From the NCBI GenBank assembly GCA_002245135.1, contig NGBS01001220.1, positions 1 to 39,557 on the forward strand: 39,557 bases of DNA. The letters run 5' to 3'. Numbering within the stretch: position 1 is the first letter of the stretch; the number at the start of each line of letters is the position of its first letter. The DNA is from Proteromonas lacertae (taxonomy: Eukaryota > Sar > Bigyra > Opalinata > Proteromonadidae). Of the stretch, positions 34,685 to 39,557 are shown piece by piece. Below the pieces are notes generated by a model, which did not search any database, was not told the DNA's origin, and saw only the letters and a program-made list of their open reading frames with translations. The translations under genes and the position numbers were made by a program.

Positions 34685-37600
34685 TCACATTCGACTTTTG
34701 TCAAGAGGACCATGACATAATGGACAATATTGAGTATCTCGAACTTCAATCTTTTCAGTCTTATGTTTACATCGACTACATCGATAAAATGAATCACTCG
34801 TTATTGGTAAACCACTTGCTACACTCCAAGCAACTTTCGCTCCACATTTTATACACTCTGTACTCCAACGATACAAATACTCACCACATTTCTTTGGACA
34901 TTCCATTTTCTTATCTTCTTTATCATTATAATTATGTTTTGTAAAGATCTTCACTGCTACACTCTCATATTTCTTTCGATCTTCATTACTGATATTTGGT
35001 AATGATTCTAAATTCATAAACGCTTGACTACATAATCGATAATTCTTACTTTGATAAGCAGTATAAGCTAATAACGAATAGATATCTTCACCATCTAATA
35101 TATCTTCATAAGATGATAATCGATTAGCTACTATCATTGCATCCATCATTCGATTCTCATATAAGTGACGATGACATAATAAGTATAAATGATAAGCTTC
35201 AGCACCTCGCCAATGTTTCTCTAATAGTTTATTACCAGAAGTAGCTGAATCTTGAGTCATTAATTGATCCAAGGTTACTGCAGTTGCTGTGGCAGTATCT
35301 AATGTAGATGTCATTGTTGTATCAAGGGTTTTGTTTTTGTATTCTTCCATTATTAATCCACTTAAGACATATAATTGTTTACATCGTAAGGGATTTACTT
35401 TCAATTTACCACATTCATTTGCTAATTCAGATAATATACTTGCTGCTTCTGTTGCTTTACCAGCTTTACGATATAATTCTACTGCAGCAAATTTACTTTC
35501 AGTTGTGTTTTCTTCTAAGATATGAGCAGAATATTTACCTAATAAACCTTCGATTTGAGGATATTGATATTGTTCAGCTAAATTCACTGCTTTATCCCAT
35601 TGATTCAATAATACACAACAATCGATTGATCCTTTTATATCACCCATCTTTAAGTATGCTTTTACTGCACTTTCAGTCATTCCAACAGATTGAAATTTTT
35701 GAGCTAAATCATTTAATAATGGAGAAGAATCAGGAACTTCATCTAATAATCGAGCTAATGCTTCATATTCTTCTAATATGTAATAAGCATTGATTAATGC
35801 TTCGATATTTCTAGCTTGAACATAATATCCAACGGAATATTTCCATTGTTGACGTTCGGCATAATAATCACCAATTTTGTTATAAGCTAAATTTAACATT
35901 TCTTCATTTGGAGTATCAGTCTATTTCAATAAATATAATATAATAATATAATAATATATACAGATTGTAATAATTGAATTACACAAAACCAATCGCCCAA
36001 TTTCATTCTCAAATCAATTGCTAAATCAAGACGATCAATCTCTTTATAGATTGATTCTGCTTCCTCAAATCTCTGGAAATATACGGCTACTTCAGCTTTC
36101 TGTTTCTGTTTATCAGTAATTGCTTTTAATCTTTTCACAAATTGAATTCCTTGATAATCTTCACATTGAACAAATGCTTTATCAGCTACTAAGAAATCTA
36201 ATTGAGATAATGCATATTCTGCTAATAATCGCCATAATCGAGGATGACTATGATCTTGAACATATTGATAAGCATCATTTAAACTAATTGTATTGATCAT
36301 AGCTCGAGCATCTCTCAAACTTATTGTCTCAAAATTTATCATACAACTCGATTTTGGTTCATCAGGTTTTTCCATTATCTCATCTAAATTAAATGAACGA
36401 ATTTCTAAATCTTTAAATTCAGCTAAATATCCATTACATAATATTGGTTCCTCAGGTTCTGTTCCTCGCATTATATATAATCGATTCTTCTCCATTACAG
36501 CGAATAAATCAGGATTATCATCAGCCCAAATCATATCCCAACTATCTTTCTTTTCATATGATAAAATCATTCCATTTGGATGTTCAGAATCAGTTTGTTT
36601 GAATGAAAAGAAGTTTAATGTTCCATTTATATCGATTATTGAGATCATTGTGGAATTGGAATTAATGGCTATCTTATCTGGTCGACATTTCACTTGAACT
36701 TTCTTTTCTAGATGAATATTTGGTAATGAATAACATTGGATTATTCCAGATTCTCTAGCGACTACTAATAGGTTATTACTGGCAGAAATACAACTAATAT
36801 GATCAGTTGTAGTAGCTCCAAATGTCTCATCAATATGGAATGTTGTTTCTTTACCTTCTTTACCAAGAGAAGGATTTAAATCAGCAAATTTAGCCATTGT
36901 CGATGTAAATTGCCAAACATAAATCATTGTACTGGAAGCAACGATAATGAATTGTTTATTCATAAACAAATGATCAGGAGTTATATCAATATAACGATTT
37001 TCTAATGGACTTCCTATTGCATTACATAATATCACAATATGTTGATTGGAATCTTCAGCTTTCGTTACTAATACACAATGATCACCATATGCTTTTATAT
37101 CTATCAATCTATTCGCATATTTTATATATTTCTCATGAGATACTACATTATAGAACATTACGCTATTATCTTCACGATCTGGACGAGTATAAGAGTAGAC
37201 TAAAGTATTACTGAAATAACCCCAACGATAATCAGGTCTTACACTTGCAAAGAATATATGGCCTACCAACTGCCATTGCGATTCTTAAACCATTTCCTTC
37301 CCAAGCGATTCCTTCTAAAGGACCTCCAGGAACTTTAAGAGATCGACGATTGATACCATAAGGAGTATAGAATTGGATTTTTGTTGATTCTTTTGGTTTT
37401 CCATCAGCTGTGTCAGTATTGTTTCAATTCCAGCTAAGGCCAAGTAATGTTCCATTGTTGTTCCATTGACAATGAGTTAATTCATTCCAGTATCGATTAA
37501 ATAATTGGATTATCATCTATCTCATTTCGAGCTATTTGAACTCGACCATTGCAAAAGCAATTGCTAAAGTTGGAACATTTGGCTCTAATAATCCTTGACT

Positions 37601-38328
37601 ACCATTGTACCAAGAATTCCTATACATTTTACATGATCTTTGGATTTACGGCGGCTAAGCGTAAAAGCAGTTAAACGATTACCTGTATGGTCGTATAAAA
37701 CAGGTAAACCAGCATCAGTTACAAATACGATACTTTATTATCTGGAGACCATTCAGCAAATCTTAATGGCTCACCTAATGATTTACCCCATAAACGACCT
37801 CCATCTACTGAACCAACTATCACCATACCATCAGCATACACAATACAGATACGATTACCATCAGGAGTCCATTTCAAGTCATTCACTACACTCTTAGATC
37901 TATTGTTTATCATCTCTTCATACCACATGCCTTTGTGTAATACCCACACAATGATGTGTCCTTGATCATCACTACTACTCATCTTTCTATATGGAACATT
38001 CCAAGAAATAGCAGCAACAGCGCCTATCAATTTTAAAAATTAAGATATATACCAGCATGACCTCCAAAGTTTGATTCATTGACAAGTTACTTTGTGGGGT
38101 TTGTTAGGATCATCATCACTTCTTCTAGGACTTTCTAGTTTTAAAACCTATTGATTAGAATAAGCATTATAATACTTTTAACAGTCCACCTTCTCCTCCA
38201 CATGCTATATAGCCTTGATTTTGATTCCAACTCACACATCGAAGGTGAATAGCATTGGGAATGGCGATCTAAAAAAATATAATGCATAAAGAGAATTACA
38301 ATACTTTTTTTGTTAAGAATATAAACAT
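34685..38328 (-). CDS. WDR35: WDR35/IFT121, intraflagellar transport complex A subunit
   Basis: IFT121 is a core subunit of IFT-A, which drives retrograde transport and membrane-protein entry in cilia. Exons: 38305-38328, 38176-38268, 38053-38147, 35962-38023, 34685-35920, together 1,170 codons, the family's usual length. The start is fixed by MFIFLTKK joined to [13 protein letters not shown] and [10 protein letters not shown], the family N-terminus. WD40 propellers follow ([54 protein letters not shown]). Then come the TPR-like solenoid ([44 protein letters not shown]) and a C-terminal zinc ribbon with four Cys pairs ending CPLCHGPL. The frame is clean from 34685 to 37260, but about eight one-base breaks interrupt 37260-38075 while all conserved blocks remain. 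I read these as sequence errors rather than gene death, since the rest is unblemished. Confidence 0.93.
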
Positions 38329-38468
38329 ATAATTCAAAAAATATGAAAACGCCGCAACAAAAATTGAATTTCAAACTCAAGTTTGACTTGATAGAATTTT
38401 ATTGCTTGATAATTGAAAGTATAATATTGATGTATTATAGGTAATAGATAAAGTAATAAAGTTGCAAA
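38329..38468. promoter_or_regulatory. 140-bp bidirectional promoter region between WDR35 and the AT-hook gene
   Basis: The two start codons face away from each other across 140 bp, so promoters must overlap. At 38371-38386 there is an inverted repeat TCAAACT-CA-AGTTTGA (7-bp arms, 2-bp centre). The half-site (A)GTTTGA resembles the half-sites of the element upstream of the KT genes. No TATA-like box can be singled out in such AT-rich DNA. Confidence 0.5.
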
Positions 38469-38954
38469 ATGCCAAGAGGACGAAAGAAGACAACTCCTGC
38501 AAAAGTATATTTGCATTTTTATGATTTATAGGCTTCTAAGAAGGAGAAGGAAGGTATTTATTTTGTTTTATTACTAGAAGAACATGAAAATATTGAAAAT
38601 GAAAATAATGTATTGTTTAGTATAAATCTGTAAAAATATAGATGGAAACAGAAGAACCAGAGGAAGAACAACCTGCTACAAAGCGTAAAAGAGCTGCAAC
38701 TCCAAGTATTCTATAAAATAGTTTTATTATTATAAATAGAAAAAGAATCAGCAAAAGCAAAGAAAGCAAGATTAGCCAAAGAAGCTGAAGAAGATAAAAA
38801 AGAACAAGAGAGAAGGAAAAGCAAGATCAGGATAATAAAGGATGAAGAGAAAGAGAAGGAAGAAAATAAAGAGAAGAAAAGAAAAGTGAAAAAGGTATAG
38901 AGAATGAAAAAGTGAATAACAGTGAAGATATAAAAGAACAAGAGAAGAGAGAAA

Positions 38955-38985
<31 letters not shown>

Positions 38986-39557
38986 AGAAAGAGAAAGAGA
39001 AAGAGAAAGAGAAAGAGAAAGAGAAGAGAAAGAGAAGAGAGAAAGAGAAAGAGAAAGAGAAAGAGAATAACAAAATAGAAAAGAAAGAAGAAGAAAAAAT
39101 GGAAGATAGTAATAATAAACCAAAAATAAATACAACAAAACAAGAAGATGATGAAGCAATTAATCTAGATGATTGTGAAGTAACAATTCAAGAATCACAA
39201 ACAACAACAACAACAACAACAAGACAAACAACAACTAAAAAAAGGAGAAACACAAAAAGAAAATTACCCGATGAAATAATGAAGAAAATCAATAAAAGAT
39301 TAGCAACCTATCAGAATGAAACACCAGTATATATAATATAAATATAATTAATAGAAATCAAAACAAACTGATAAAAATTCACAAACAAAAGAAACTAAAG
39401 AATCAGAAACAATAACAGAAAAGACTGATTTATCTTCTTCTTCTTCTCCTACTACTACTACTACACAACAAAACAACAACAACAAAAAAGGATAGTAACA
39501 AAGAATTAGAATCAAATGAAACACCTCCTACTGTAACTACTCCATCCAATAAAAACA
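38469..39557 (+). CDS. AT-hook, Lys/Glu/Arg-rich protein (3' partial)
   Basis: Exons 38469-38504, 38532-38553, 38578-38609, 38642-38705, 38740-39326 and 39355 onward, with introns of 24-34 nt. The N-terminus MPRGRKKTTPAK carries an AT-hook-like core (PRGRK), which binds the minor groove of AT-rich DNA. A basic cluster (KRKRAATPKK) looks like a nuclear localisation signal. Then follow a long charged region with a Glu/Arg dipeptide repeat, a Thr tract, a second basic stretch (KKRRNTKRKLP) and Ser, Thr and Gln/Asn tracts. No globular domain is visible before the window ends. The frame cannot be kept through 38820-39080 or past about 39490 without single-base changes, most likely errors or slippage in simple sequence. 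A chromatin-associated protein is my inference; I do not recognise a family. Confidence 0.65.
38931..39069 (+). repeat. (GAAAGA)n purine tract coding Glu/Arg repeats
   Basis: A run of about 130 pure purines on the plus strand built of GAGAAA/GAAAGA units within the AT-hook gene. It reads as alternating Glu and Arg in the coding frame. Pure purine-pyrimidine tracts of this length are prone to slippage and can adopt triplex structure. The reverse strand's Ser/Phe/Leu open frames are by-products. Confidence 0.85.

Noticed and set aside
38711-39159. Minus-strand open frames rich in Ser, Phe and Leu
   Set aside because: They are the reverse complement of the purine-rich coding repeat of the AT-hook gene, in three overlapping frames.
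1-39557. Ciliate-type code with TAA/TAG as Gln, suggested by the tiny introns
   Set aside because: Long frames use CAA/CAG for Gln, and TAA, TAG and TGA all end genes in this window.
1-39557. Transposons, retroelements, tRNA or rRNA genes
   Set aside because: I looked for reverse transcriptase, transposase and integrase motifs, terminal repeats and tRNA-like cloverleaf sequence and saw none. The large repeats are duplicated host genes.

Overview
The window is AT-rich eukaryotic nuclear DNA. It holds nine protein-coding genes, packed with 60-300 bp between neighbours and split by many tiny introns. I resolve about 110 introns by eye. They run about 24-52 nt, most 28-33 nt, usually start GTATAT/GTATAA and end ATAG or TAG. 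TAA, TAG and TGA all end genes and CAA/CAG encode Gln, so the code is standard. An IFT121 gene means the organism builds, or recently built, a cilium. I cannot place it beyond a compact-genome, intron-rich, ciliated unicellular eukaryote.

Layout. (1) 3-12507 (+): nearly complete VPS13 bridge-like lipid-transfer protein, about 4,050 codons, 11 exons, lacking only the first residues. It carries an embedded C2H2 finger and a His-rich insert, and its C-terminus has a C2, a PDZ-like, a PH-like and finally a PX domain. (2) 12568-34383 (-): a head-to-tail array of six paralogues, here called KT1-KT6 from left to right. The design is protein kinase - linker - conserved helical module - array of 37-residue TPR-like repeats - conserved C-terminus. 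Nearly every repeat is one 111-nt phase-0 exon. KT1, KT3 and KT5 have intact kinase motifs; KT2 and KT4 are pseudokinases; KT6 has no kinase; KT1 is a double-array protein fused from two family members. (3) 34685-38328 (-): WDR35/IFT121, about 1,170 codons, five exons. (4) 38469-39557 (+): an AT-hook, highly charged protein, partial at the right edge, divergent from WDR35 across 140 bp.

How the array was made. A unit of about 7.2-7.3 kb is tandemly duplicated (16758-23947 and 23948-31278). The breakpoint lies inside the kinase exon of KT3, which is therefore a KT5/KT1 recombinant. The copies are almost identical except for a 141-bp gain of one repeat exon plus intron in KT4, a divergent patch at the 3' end of KT2/KT4, and microsatellite changes. 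All six genes share an 18-nt upstream element (consensus TTTGATTCTTAGGTTTGA), about 62-65 nt before the ATG in five of them.

VPS13 and IFT121 are conserved housekeeping genes (membrane-contact lipid transport, retrograde ciliary transport) with no evident link to the array. The array is the accessory, fast-evolving part: alternating active and dead kinases on shared repeat scaffolds. Its function is unknown; partnership between the active and pseudokinase members is my inference.

Sequence quality: VPS13 (2), the N-terminal third of WDR35 (about 8) and the AT-hook gene (several) contain single-base frame breaks, while all seven repeat arrays read cleanly. Local assembly error is the simplest explanation.
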